64,000 nt of DNA from Flaccisagitta enflata (GCA_965153355.1 OZ231126.1:58218001-58282000), one strand, 5' to 3'; shown: positions 1 through 12,633, numbered from the stretch's first letter. Numbers and translations are program-made. Notes: generated by a model from the letters alone, not told the origin.

Positions 1-325
1 CTGTCACTCTTCTGCGATATGATGAATTATCAATGGTAACAACATGGACATTGACGTATCGTCAAAAAAGTTCGCGTTTGTATATGGAAAAACATTCGAT
101 TGATGCCGTCAATATGGACGTTGACCCGTAGTGTTTTTTTTTCTCGTGTAGAAAAGCATATAGATACAGTCATATACACAATTACAGATGCACCCGATGA
201 AATCGCGGAAACAAGATCAAATTGACACTTTTTTTGTAATCATTAAGTACTTTATCTTTCGGGCTAGATAAGAATTTGAAACTTTAGCAGGGATGTGAGT
301 CACTCAGTCAACTGGTTGGTATTCA
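1..325. other. No gene seen
   Basis: AT-rich sequence without a credible ORF. It holds two loosely similar segments near 46-62 and 110-127 (both with ATGGACRTTGAC). If the minus-strand exon at 505-1654 is spliced, this stretch would be its downstream intron. Confidence 0.4.
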
Positions 326-1391
326 CTATTGATTGGAGTCTGATTGATGGAATGACCCTCTTAGTATGTATAACCGACTTCTTTGGGTGACAAATGCTTG
401 GGTATTAAAACATGACCCGTGAAATGACACCTCGGTATTTAAATGATAATTATTTTCTACATATTCACCCCATTTCCCGATGTGGTGGCTATAAATCAAC
501 CAACCTGATTTAGACGGCGTTCTTTGAGTAAAGCTCATCGGGCGGAGTTTCATAGATTTGACGGCCAAATAACCATCAGATTTCCTTTGTTTTTTCGACT
601 CTACTTTCTCCTCTTCTTCCTCCCCCTCCTCCTCTTCTCCATCCCCGTCATTATTACCTCGACCATCGTCAAGGCGACCTGATCCGCCACCATCACCTCC
701 GACTTCAACGTCATCATTGTCATCATCATCACCGTCGCCTCGAAGTTCGTCTTTCAGTCGCAATTTCAACTCCTCGTTTACTTCAACCTCGTGGCAGTCG
801 TTTTTATGATTATTGATGTTATTGATACGCTTGTTATATTCGTTGTTATTGACTCCATTTATGACGAACGTTGGACACGATCTGACAGTTTTCACGTCGA
901 TCAGATTGGACTCTTCGCCGCATTTTGGTATCGATGGCTCTTCTTCGCCGAGGATCGTTGGCAAATCGCCATAGTTTGACGTCGACACTTCGCCACAATT
1001 TGACACAGGCACTTTGCCACATTTTTTTATTTGGTTTTCGCCATGGTTCATGGTCGGCAATTCACCGCGGTTCTTCGTCAATACTTCGCCATTGTTTCTT
1101 TGGTTGGAAGTAACTCCAATCGAAGCCGCGGCGGCGTCACAGGCAGAATCAACGTTTGTCATCGATCGGGAAAATTTCTTATCGGTTTCGTGAATCGGTG
1201 ATTTGGAATCGAGAGGCGAAAATGAAGGCGATAATGACGATGAAGATTTGATAGCCGAGTTGTCAACGTTGTGTAAAAGCCGAATTTCAACGTGGTGTCC
1301 TTCGCCGTCATGGTTGTCGTAGTTGTCGTTGTCGTTGTCGTTATCGTCATCCTTTGAATTTTGGGATAGGTCGAGGTCACTGGAACCGCCG

Positions 1392-1437
<46 letters not shown>

Positions 1438-1780
1438 TGCAGCCGCCGCCGCCGCCTTCACCATTAATGCCGCCAAAACTACCTCTTCCAGCGGGGTTTT
1501 CGTAAACAGTTTTATCGTAGTCGTTGTTTCTGTTTGCGTCTCCTTCTTCTTCTTCTTCTTCTTGTTCGTCTAGTGGCAAGGCACCGTTGATGAGAAATCT
1601 GTCCTCCGCTCGCGAGCGGTCTTCACTCCGATCGTTCTTTGGAATTTCCATCATGGAAAAATTTCGCGAGACGATCGGAACTGAAGAAAGGCAAAAAAAC
1701 GAAAGCAAATGATTTGTAGCAGAATTATCAATTGAACATTGACAGGCGCATTTGCTGTCGCCGGGGGGGGGGGGGGGCAT
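326..1780 (-). CDS. Low-complexity acidic/poly-Gly protein exon (unrecognised)
   Basis: Open for 484 codons on the minus strand. The likeliest start is the Met-Met pair at 1654-1649 (MMEIPKNDRSE), because upstream codons include a poly-Pro run made by a G homopolymer. Features in order: an EQEEEEEEGD acidic run; a poly-Gly tract of about 25 residues from (GCC)n near 1385-1455; an Asp/Asn run; a Ser-rich stretch; a degenerate repeat of about 9 residues of the form GE(V/L)-x-T-x-N-x-G; and a second acidic block before a basic KKQRK and SMKLRPMSFTQRTPSKSG. At 505/504 the sequence reads AATCAG/GTTG, a usable splice donor, and codons beyond it look like intron read-through. I infer a first coding exon of a nuclear or regulatory protein whose rest lies beyond base 1. 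No domain family is recognised. Low complexity alone can leave frames open, so confidence is moderate. Confidence 0.45.
1764..1779. repeat. G homopolymer
   Basis: Run of about 15 G inside the extended ORF; likely length-variable, which argues against translation starting upstream of it. Confidence 0.8.
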
Positions 1781-1834
1781 CGATGGGAGAACAGCTTACA
1801 AATGTCAAAATTGTTACAGTAAGACAAAATTAAG

Positions 1835-3100
1835 GACAGAATGATTGAGAAAGAGACAGCTGGAATGACGGACGAACGGACAGACGGGCGGGCGTATGGG
1901 CAGAATGATTGAGAAAGAGACTACTGGAATGACGGACGAGCAGACAGATGGGCGGGCGTATGGACAGAATGATTGAGAAAGAGACAACTGGAATGAGAGA
2001 GGAGCAGACAGACAGGCGGGCGTATGGACAGAATGATTGAGAAAGAGACAACTGGAATGACGGACGAGTAGACAGATGGGCGGGCGTATGGACAGAATGA
2101 TTGAGAAAGAGACAACTGGAATGACGGAAAAACGGAAAGACGGGCGGGCGTTTGGACAGAATGATTGAGAAAGAGACAACTGGAATGACGGACGAGCAGA
2201 CAGACGGGCGTATGGACAGAATGATTGAGAAAGAGACAACTGGAATGAGAGAGGAGCAGACAGACGGGCGGGCGTATGGACAGAATGATTGAGAAAGAGA
2301 CAACTGGAATGACAGACGAGCAGACAGATGGGCGGGCGTATGGACAGAATGATTGAGAAAGAGACAACTGGAATGAGAGAGGAGCAGACAGACGGGCGGG
2401 CGTATGGACAGAATGATTGAGAAAGAGACAACTGGAATGACGGACAAGCAGACAGACGGGCGTATGGACAGAATGATTGAGAAAGAGACAACTGGAATGA
2501 CGGACAAGCAGACAGACGGGCGGGCATTTGGACAGAATGATTGAGAAAGAGACAACTGGAATGACAGACGAGCAGACAGATGGGCGGGCGTATGGACAGA
2601 ATGATTGAAAAAAAGAGACAACTGGAATGAGAGAGGAGCAGACAGACGGGCGGGCGTATGGACAGAATGATGGAGAAAGAGACAACTGGAATGACGGACG
2701 AGCAGACAGACGGGCGGGCGTATGGACAGAATGATTGAGAAAGAGACAACTGGAATGACGGACAAGCAGACAGACGGGCGGGCGTATGGACATAATGATT
2801 GAGAAAGAGACAACTGGAATGACGGACGAGCAGACAGACGGGCGGGCGTATGGACAGAATGATTGAAAAAGAGACAAGTGGAATGACGGACAAGCAGACA
2901 GACGGGCGGACGTATGGACAGAATGATTGAGAAAGAGACAACTGGAATGACGGACGAGCTGACAGACGGGCGGGCGTATGGACAGAATGATTGAGAAAGA
3001 GACAACTAGAATGACGGACGAGCAGACAGACGGGCGGGCGTATGGACAGAATGATTGAGAAAGAGACAACTGGAATAACGGACGAGTAGACAGATGGATG
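1835..3100. repeat. 64-bp minisatellite array, about 20 units
   Basis: Head-to-tail units read GACAGAATGATTGAGAAAGA, then GACAACTGGAATGACGGACG, then a GCAGACAGACGGGCGGGCGT-type segment. The usual period is 64 bp, with 60-bp variants lacking one GGGC. All three minus-strand frames stay open for more than 1.1 kb because the unit lacks stops in every frame and 64 is 1 modulo 3. The predicted Ser/Cys-rich proteins are therefore artefacts unless expression is shown. Confidence 0.95.
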
Positions 3101-3216
3101 GATGGACAAAAGGTGGAAGTTGAGATTTTGTCGCGTGATGGTTACCTGAAATCCTTCGAGGTAAGAATGGAGGAAAATGTTGCGTATTTTCTTTCATTTT
3201 TTTGTCTCCTCTAACA

Positions 3217-3463
<247 letters not shown>

Positions 3464-3470
<7 letters not shown>

Positions 3471-3556
3471 CACACACACACACACGCACACAGACACACA
3501 CAGGCACAGACACACACAGACACAGACACACACACACACAGACACACACAGACACA

Positions 3557-3652
<96 letters not shown>
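3464..3652. repeat. (CA)n microsatellite
   Basis: Near-pure CA dinucleotides with CAGA interruptions in the first half. Confidence 0.95.
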
Positions 3653-3654
<2 letters not shown>

Positions 3655-3739
3655 TAAACTTATCCAAGTGAAAAATTTGATGTTTTTCAAAGTAACGGAA
3701 TAATTTTTACCTCGGGCGACATCTGAAACTGACGTCTGT

Positions 3740-3740
<1 letters not shown>

Positions 3741-3794
<54 letters not shown>

Positions 3795-3803
3795 GAGAGA
3801 GAG
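3741..3803. repeat. (GA)n microsatellite
   Basis: Pure GA run with one GT interruption. Confidence 0.95.
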
Positions 3804-4263
3804 AATGCGATCAATACCATGGCGACAGTATCATTTTTCGCTGACAGCTGAGACAGACGCGACGTGGGACGACGTTTCAAATTTGATATTTTCCTTTTCC
3901 TTTTCCTTTTCCTTTTTGCCGAAATTTCGCTATCCTCTCAAACTGAGGGGAGCGTTAGAATCCCGCTTACACGACGCTGCATTATTGGCCACCACTAAGT
4001 CGGTCCCTCTGTCTGTCGGTCCCATGTATCATGTGGGCATTTTGCGTCACTGCCGCCGCCCAACCGAATGCCATTGTCAGATTGACCTCGTTCATTCTTG
4101 CGATAAAAAATGTTTTTGTTTACATCTTATTGGTGACTTTTATATCCTATAGTTACTGTTTAAGAGTCATAAACAAATTATGACTTGCTCGAGCATTGCA
4201 TTTATGGTTTGTTTACAAGAATTTTATTTCCGCGCTATCGTGTAAGCAGTCTATGGACATTGC
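3804..4263. other. No supported gene; weak 115-codon ORF
   Basis: An ORF on the plus strand (3805-4152) runs through a (CCTTTT)n stretch and shows no domain. I do not regard it as a gene. Confidence 0.3.
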
Positions 4264-4497
4264 GGTATTTGTAGATATGTCAGCAGTTTGGCATATCTCA
4301 ATGCGTTGAAATCTCTATTTCTGGCACATTTTAACGCGCTGAGATCTCTGAGATAACTGAGATAAATCTTGTAGAATAAGAGATCTCAATGCGTTGAAAT
4401 GTGCCAGAATGAGAGATCTCAACGTGTTAAAATGTGGCCGAATGAAAGATCTCAACGGGCTGAGATATGCCAAACTGCTGACATATCTACAAATACC
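4264..4497. mobile_element. Palindromic MITE with perfect 37-bp terminal inverted repeats
   Basis: Bases 4264-4300 and 4461-4497 are exact reverse complements over 37 bp (GGTATTTGTAGATATGTCAG at the left tip). The interior repeats the motif GAGATCTCAAYGNGTTRAAAT several times in both orientations, so the whole 234 bp can fold. No unambiguous target-site duplication was found. Perfect arms suggest recent activity or conversion between arms. Confidence 0.85.
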
Positions 4498-4672
4498 ATT
4501 TTGTCCACTGACTGTTAGCTGTCTCCTGTATAAGCAGAAGGACTGGAGGGTTGCGGGCCTGTTATAAGTCGTGGAAAAATGCTGTTTACATGGTGGATCT
4601 TTTAAAAAGTTTGATGTCTTTTATGTAGAACTGACGAACTAAGTGATTGAGACGGTCCGATTGTTTCTTTTG

Positions 4673-4707
<35 letters not shown>

Positions 4708-4739
4708 AGTTTGTCTATCTGCCCGTCTAACTTGTAAAA

Positions 4740-4830
<91 letters not shown>

Positions 4831-4923
4831 TCTGTCTCTCTCTCATCGCTAATGCACATATTATCTTGTAGGCAAGACTTCCTGTGAAGTTGACAATTCT
4901 TTTTTGCAAAACTGAAACAAGGT

Positions 4924-4967
<44 letters not shown>

Positions 4968-4978
4968 CACACACACAC

Positions 4979-5015
<37 letters not shown>
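4673..5015. repeat. Microsatellite cluster (CTGT)n, (CT)n, (GA)n, (CA)n
   Basis: (CTGT)n at 4673-4708, (CT)n at 4743-4843, (GA)n at 4922-4965 and (CA)n at 4966-5014, separated by short unique sequence. Confidence 0.95.
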
Positions 5016-5018
<3 letters not shown>

Positions 5019-5062
5019 GAAGTAGGAATCGAAGAGAAAGAGAGGAAAGATACGTAAATATG

Positions 5063-5275
5063 TAACGCGGAGTTACAATATCATCGCGGACGGGTGGGCA
5101 GGGGCGTACAACCCAGCTCCATATACACAAAAATCACACATCCACAACAACAGCATCTTGAACATGCGTTGTTACACTTTTCAACTCATAAGTTATGGAC
5201 CTACAGACGGACAGACTGAAAGACCAACGCCAACGTACCAATGGACAGACAGACAAAGCCACTTATGACGGCGAA
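5063..5275 (-). mobile_element. SH-B element, decayed
   Basis: Left end matches the SH-B2 3' end in reverse (GGTCACAATATNNTTGCGGA consensus, then CGGGTGGGCAGGGGC). The right part has the GGACAGACAGACAAAGCC tract. The 5' hairpin has decayed. Confidence 0.6.
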
Positions 5276-7066
<1,791 letters not shown>

Positions 7067-7067
7067 T

Positions 7068-7694
7068 GGCAATGGCCCCAAAGAGCTGATGTCCTGTGGG
7101 ACACAGGGGTGAATTACCAGACATCCGTCCTTCCTTCCATCTTTCCGACCGTCCGTTCCCAATAGCCATTGAGGGCCCAAATCAGCACTCTCAGACCAGA
7201 TTTTTGCCCTTTAAGGCCATAATTTAGCTCTCCATACCCTCCTGACCAATAATCAGCCTTCAAGGCTTCAAATCATCCCTCTGTGCCTCAAGTCTGCTCT
7301 CCAGGCCTCAAATTTGCCCTTCAGGCGTCAAATCTACCCTCCAAGCCTCATATCTGCCTGCTAGATCTAAAATCTGCTTTATATCTTATCAGCACTCCAG
7401 GCTTCAAATCAGCCATCTTTGCCTCAGATATGCCCTCCAGGCCTCAATCCTAATGCTCCTATCTTAAGTTTGCTCTTCAAGCCTCAAATATACCCGCAAG
7501 CCTTCGAATCAACCTTTAATGTTCTAAGTCAGTTATCTGAGTCCTAAAATATGCCCCACGGTACATTTGGAAATTCACCCCTGTGTCCCACAGGATATTA
7601 GGCCGCTGTCCTGCTCTCACTCCATTTCTTCACTTGATCACTTCAGGCAGGGCAATGGGGATTGCTGACCATGTGCAATCCTTGGATGATTAGT
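7068..7694 (+). mobile_element. F1 element, complete
   Basis: Begins GGCAATGGCCCCAAAGAGCT followed by GATGTCCTGTGGGACACAGG. A core of degenerate 20-bp units (GCCTCAAATCTGCCCTCCAG type) follows, then the inverted copy of the start (TTCACCCCTGTGTCCCACAG) near 7570. The asymmetric tail runs through CAGGGCAATGGGGATTGCTG to the terminal hairpin ATCC-TT-GGAT and TGATTAGTT. Confidence 0.8.
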
Positions 7695-7816
7695 TAATGC
7701 TCTTTCCACTATTGATATTTTATGAATTTAGCTACAAAACAGTGTTATACAACATATTCAGGACTTGTCAAACAAAATTGTATATCCTAAGAACCTCAGA
7801 ATCTATCACAGGCTTA

Positions 7817-8160
7817 CACACGTTTCGTAATTCCTGGGATTTACATCTACAAAGAGATCATCCTACAATTTTTTGCATTCTGACCCAAAATTGTGTGCTG
7901 CATACCGGAAAACCTGCGCGAAAAAAATTCAGCTCTAATATTTTCGTCCTTTCCTTTTCCCTTTCCAATATGACTAAAAAAGAGAAAAAAGTCCTCGGAC
8001 ACCCCTAACTTTGCAAGCTCATATCTTCTAAACGAATTGTGCTAATGACCTCAACTTGGGCTCATTTTAAAGAACTGACGCAGCTCTTTAAAATGAGCCC
8101 AAGTTGAGGTCAGTAGCTCAATTTGTTTAGACGCAGCAGTGTTCCAAAGTTGATGTAAGT
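7817..8160 (+). repeat. Left arm of 4.3-kb inverted repeat
   Basis: Colinear in reverse complement with 11400-12108. Shared blocks are CACGTTTCGTAATTCCTGGG, ATACCGGAAAACCTGCGCGA, CTTTCCAATATGACT, and the start of the E array. Confidence 0.8.
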
Positions 8161-8935
8161 TTGAGCAAAAGATGGATTTCAATTATGCAACTTTGCAAGC
8201 TCATATTTTCTAAACGAATTGAGCTAAAGACCTCAACTTGGGCTCATTTCAATGAACAGACGCAGCTCTTTAAAATGAGCTCAAGTTGAGGTTAGTAGCT
8301 CAATTTGTAGACGCAGCATTGTTCAAAAATAATGTAAGTTTGAGCAAAAATGGATTTCACTCATGCCACTTTGCAAGCTCATTTCTTCTAAACAAATTGA
8401 GATAATGACCTCAACTTGGGCTCACTTTAAAGAGCTATGTCTGAAATGAGCCCAAGATGAGGTCATTTGCTTAATCCGTTTAAAAGCAACATTGCTCCAT
8501 AATGGATGTAAGTCTAAGCAAAAAATGGATTTCACTCAAGCGACTTTGCAAGCTTACATCTTCTAGACAAAATGAGCTAATGACCTCAGCTTGGGCTCAT
8601 TTGGAACAAGGCTAGTTACACGACTACCCCAGTTGTTTGTGGGTGGGCAGGGGCAGTGCTGGAGAAGGTCACCAGAGCATTTGGGCAGGAGTAGTAGGTT
8701 CAAAAAACTAAAAAAACGCCAAAAAAGTAAAACCGGGACCAACTGACCAACCGACCGACTGACCGACCAACCAACGGACCAACATAGCGGGGTGTAGAGT
8801 TGTGTAGCACTAGAAACAGACGCAGCTCTTTTAAACAAGCCCATTATCATTTTTATTATCATTATTCGTTTAGAAGCAGCTTTGTTCCAAAGTTTATCTA
8901 ACTTAAAGAATGATTTTCAACCACACAACTTTGTC
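7998..8935 (+). repeat. E tandem array, about 4 units
   Basis: Units of about 180 bp start CTTTGCAAGCTCATATCTTC. Each contains an internal palindrome: ACCTCAACTTGGGCTCATTT and its reverse complement around a short GACGCAG loop. The fourth unit is split by an SH-A element at 8605-8813. Confidence 0.85.
8605..8813 (-). mobile_element. SH-A element inserted in an E unit
   Basis: Reverse copy. Starts AACAAGGCTAGTTACACGAC, then GGGTGGGCAGGGGCAG, the CCGACC tract and GGGGTGTAGAG, and ends at a decayed hairpin (TTGTGTAGCACTAG). Neighbouring E units read GGGCTCATTT(CAATGA)ACAGACGCAG, so the flanks here show an interrupted host repeat. Confidence 0.8.
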
Positions 8936-9079
8936 CATAAGAGAAATCCCTCATGCATTGGCGGTTTGGAGCAGCATAACAATAACAAACCACTGGAATT
9001 ATCCAACTAAAAAGAAAATGAGACAAGGTTTCAGAAATTAGTTTTTCAATTTCACTTAAATCTTTTTTTGAATCTTTTT

Positions 9080-9945
9080 TTAGTCGCGTGCTTAGCGACT
9101 CTATATCCCGCTTTGTCGGTCCCTCGGTTGGTTGGTCGGTCAGTCGGTGGTCCCCTTTTTGGGCAGCGGCCCCAAAGGGCCGATGTCCTGTAGGACACAG
9201 GGGTGAATTTCCATATGTCCGTCCGTCCGTCCGTCCGTCCGTCCGTCCGTCCGTCCGTCCGTCCGTCCGTCCGTGCGTCCGTGCGTCCGTCCGTATGTCC
9301 CCCCTTCTGAAGCTTCTCAAGCCTCTCAGGCGTTAAATCCTGCCTCTCAGGCCTCAAATCTGGTCTCTCAGGCCTCAAATCTGGCCTCTCAGGCCTCAAA
9401 TCTGGCCTCTCAGGCCTCAAATCCAGCCTCTCAGGCCTCAAATCCAGCCTCTCAGGCCTCAAATACAACCTCTCAGGCCTCAAATTCAGCCTCTTGAGCC
9501 TCAAATCCAGCCTCTTGAGCCTCAAATCCAGCCTCTTGAGCCTCAAATCCAGCCTCTCAGGCCTCAAATCCAGCCTCTTGGGCCTCAAATCCAGCCTCTT
9601 GGGCCTCAAATTCCCATTGAATAACATGGCAAATTGACAAAATATTGAAAAAAATGCAAAATTCCCAATAACTATCATGGAAAATTACCCCAAATGTACC
9701 CTCTCAGTATGTATGGAAATTCACCCCCGTGTCCTACAGGACATCGGCCCTTTGGGGCCGCTGCCCTGCTCTCACTCCACTTCTTCAGCTAATCACTCCA
9801 AGCAGGGCATCGGGTACCGCTGACCATGTGCGATCCTTGGATGACTTGTTACTTTTTTGGTGTTTTTAAGCTTTTGGGGCTCACAGTTTCTTTTCAAAAG
9901 CCATTTTAAGTCATTCTAGGTCATTTTAAGTCATATTGCAATAAA
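9080..9945 (+). mobile_element. SH-A/C element interrupted by F1
   Basis: The 5' hairpin AGTCGCG/GCTTAGCGACT and the GGTCGGT tract occupy 9080-9160. The sequence resumes at 9851 with ACTTTTTTGGTGTTTTT and the TTTTAAGTCATT repeats of SH-C. The distal stem copy is missing. Confidence 0.7.
9161..9850 (+). mobile_element. F1 element, complete, nested in SH
   Basis: GGGCAGCGGCCCCAAAGGGC opens the element and its inverted copy GCCCTTTGGGGCCGCTGCCC occurs near 9747. Between them lie (GTCC)n (9214-9290) and about 15 units of a 20-21 bp minisatellite, CCTCTCAGGCCTCAAATCTG. The tail ends GATCCTTGGATGACTTGTT. Confidence 0.9.
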
Positions 9946-9962
9946 TATGTGTATCCTTATAT

Positions 9963-10310
9963 TCAATGTTCTTCCTCCATTAAGTTATAATCCCCATACA
10001 TATGATGTCTAACTCGCTTCAACAGACATAAATTTAGCCACACCCGAGCTAGCTGAGTACGTTCTTCGTCACTGATGAGTGTTGAGGCTATTGCCAACGG
10101 GGTCATCTCTTGGCAAGTATACCACAGATGATTTTGAAAATTTAAAATGCAGGCGTTGACAGGTTTTGTGGAAAACGGCCGAAGTATCATCAGGGTTTTG
10201 TACAGAAAATGTTGCCGTATGGCAGCTCCACACGTCATGAGGAACCAAAAGTTTACCAATGTGAGGAAAACAACGACGCTAATCCATTCTAACACTGTAA
10301 ATATCATCAA
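9963..10310 (-). CDS. Unrecognised 115-residue ORF with N-terminal hydrophobic segment
   Basis: The ORF encodes a hydrophobic stretch near residues 4-28 (ISVVVFLTLVNFWFLM region), which could be a membrane segment. A mixed, normally composed C-terminal half ends GDYNLMEEEH. Composition is unlike the low-complexity ORFs elsewhere, so it may be a terminal exon. A possible splice acceptor (ATATTTACAG) lies just inside the first codons but has a weak pyrimidine tract. It sits inside the 7817-12108 inverted repeat, so it could be a captured gene fragment. No family is recognised and chance remains possible. Confidence 0.3.
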   Translation of the reverse strand: MMIFTVLEWISVVVFLTLVNFWFLMTCGAAIRQHFLYKTLMILRPFSTKPVNACILNFQNHLWYTCQEMTPLAIASTLISDEERTQLARVWLNLCLLKRVRHHMYGDYNLMEEEH

Positions 10311-10445
10311 TCCTAATCATCATTTGATTTTACTAAGCTGAATAATTGTGTCACTAGGGGATGAGCAAAGTGAGCGAGACTCTGAATGGCACAAGTGAGC
10401 GGTGTGGGTGAGCAAACAAATTGAGTGACTGAGAAGAAAAACAAA

Positions 10446-10575
10446 TCCAGTCGCGGACGGTTAGTAATCCAAAAACCGCTCGGAATTCAAAACGTGACGG
10501 ACCAATGGACCGACGGATGGACATACCGACAGACCAACACGGCAAGGTGTAGAGTCGCGTGTCCGCGACTAAAAA
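10446..10575 (-). mobile_element. SH-A element (GGAC-stem variant), shortened
   Basis: Reverse copy with distal stem AGTCGCGGAC at 10449 and 5' hairpin AGTCGCG-GACA-CGCGACT read from 10570. The GACCGACGGATGGACATACC tract lies between. Confidence 0.75.
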
Positions 10576-10782
10576 GTAAGGTTGAGAAGTGAGAACCTTT
10601 CCGTTCCTTCTTTTACAAGACGTTATATGGGATTTGACCGCCATACAGGGGTGCCTTCATGCAATGACAGCGACCATCCATCTAGCTTTACTTATTGCAC
10701 CAACGTTGTGGTTTAACTTGGCCATTTCCCACTTCCCAAACAAAGCCTAATTTGAGTACTTGACAAGTGGATGTTTTTACTC

Positions 10783-11090
10783 CCGTGCACGCGACTCTAC
10801 AACTCGCTTTGTCGGTCCGTCGGCCCGTCTGTTGGTTGGTCTGTCGGTCCGTCACACTTTACTTTTTTATTATACTTTAGGTCATTTTTAGTCATTCTAA
10901 GTCATTTTAAGTCATAATACGTGACATTGAGCCACTTATGTCAATTAGGTCAATTTAGTCGTTTAAGCCATTTCTAGTCTTTTTAAGTCATTTCAAGTCA
11001 TCTTGAGTCATTTTAAGTCATCCTGAGTCAGTTAAAGTCATCTTAACTTATTTATGTCCCGCACGCGACTTATAGGTGTTGGCCTTGCTT
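10783..11090 (+). mobile_element. SH-C element
   Basis: Starts GTGCACGCGACTCTACAACT, then the GTCCGTCGG tract and CACACTTTACTTTTTT. The body is a degenerate tandem of TTTTAAGTCATT. The 3' end is CCCGCACGCGACTTATAGGT then GTTGGCCTTGCTT. Confidence 0.85.
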
Positions 11091-11168
11091 TAGTCACATG
11101 CACAAGACCGCTCTGTTGGTCGATTGGTTTGTCATTGACACTCTGCTCTTGTGTGTGTATTTTTGTTT

Positions 11169-11299
<131 letters not shown>

Positions 11300-11395
11300 G
11301 TGTGTGTGCGTGTGCGTGTGTGTTTTGAGTGCTCTACCGCATCCACGTTTCAGAAGCTACCAGGTGACTGAGTTGCATCGGTGAAATCCAGGCTT

Positions 11396-12108
11396 AATGA
11401 AAAATTACATCAACTTTGGAACAATGCTGCGTCTACATAAATGAAGCTACTTACCTCAACTTGGGCTCATTTTAAAGAGCTGCGTCAGTTTTTTAAAATG
11501 AGCCCAAGTTGAGGTCATTAGCTCAATTTGTTTATAAGATATGAGCTTGCAAAGTTAGGGGTATCCGACCCCTATATTTTCTGTTTTTTCTTCATTTTTC
11601 TTTAACTACCGCCAGTCCAATTCCAATGCCCGTGACTTTCTTAAGGCTTTTAACCTTTTGTAGTCATATTGGAAAGGAAAAAGCGCCGGGTGGGGATACT
11701 CCCATTCCCTGAGCACTAATTTACAATGCACTCTTGCTTAATAAAGCTTTTTTGTAATGTCTTGGAAGGCGCCATTTTCATCTTTGTGACTTTACTAAGA
11801 GCCTTAGTCATGGTCATTTTTGAGTTAGGTACTCGAAGAATGTGGATTTAGCAAAACTTATACTGAGAGAATGCCCTACTATTGAGTTAAGTGTCGTTTT
11901 TTCTTGTAAAAATCTTACAAAGGTTTGCCATTTTTTGTTCAATTCTTGCCATCAAGAGAGTTGTAAACAATAGCATACTGACGTTAAAGTTAGAGCTGAA
12001 TTTTTTTCGCGCAGGTTTTCCGGTATTCAGCGCACAATTTTTAGTGAGAAAAATGAAGAATTGGAGGATGATCTCCTTGTAGATGTAAATCCCAGGAATT
12101 ACGAAACG
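11396..12108 (-). repeat. Right arm of 4.3-kb inverted repeat, with one E unit
   Basis: 11396-11562 is an inverted E unit with its palindrome. 11560-11690 and 11990-12108 match the left arm in reverse. About 300 bp between those blocks has no partner on the left, so one arm gained or lost sequence. Confidence 0.75.
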
Positions 12109-12224
12109 TGTACAGGAATGAAGATAATGATAATGATGCAATATTTGATAATCATTATAAGACTCAATCAATTCTCAAAGCATTCGGGTGATGAAAACTC
12201 AGAAACACCCTAACACCCTTGGAA

Positions 12225-12400
12225 CTTTTTTTTTTTTGGTACTGCACCATTTATCACTTTGTAGTCAAACTGAAGGTCCATTCCAGTATTGTAGTCTAAA
12301 TTGTGAATAATAATGAAATATTGGATAAAAAGTTTCATCTATTACTATAAAATAGGATTTTATACTACCTTAAACTTTTTTTTGCGCCGCACTGTACATG
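12225..12400. mobile_element. Possible mariner-like MITE remnant
   Basis: The right end reads in reverse TACAGTGCGGCGCAAAAAAA. The left end (near 12227-12252) is a weaker inverted match. A TA abuts the CAGT tip, as expected for Tc1/mariner. The same tip occurs at 6832. Confidence 0.4.
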
Positions 12401-12633
12401 TGCCACGGCTCACAAACAAGGAAGCTTAAGATATTCAATGTAGAATTTACATATTTCGCTTTCTGTGAAGTTCCATCACATTTTTTATAAGCAAATTTTG
12501 TGGTTTGAAGTACTCGCGAAATTACAAGGAACGATTAGGTGAGCCCTAAATATGGTGCTATAGAACAGGTGCAGGGCCCAAATACCCCCCCCCCCCATTT
12601 AGTAGATCCTGTAGGTTTGTGGCGCCCTGTAAG

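Noticed and set aside
1814-3109. Three overlapping long Ser/Cys-rich proteins (431, 391 and 382 residues) on the minus strand
   Set aside because: All three frames are open because of the 64-bp tandem unit; no domain and no codon bias separate one frame from another.
9088-9678. RPSV/TDGRTDGR and RPERLDL repeat proteins
   Set aside because: They are readings of (GTCC)n and the F1 minisatellite core.
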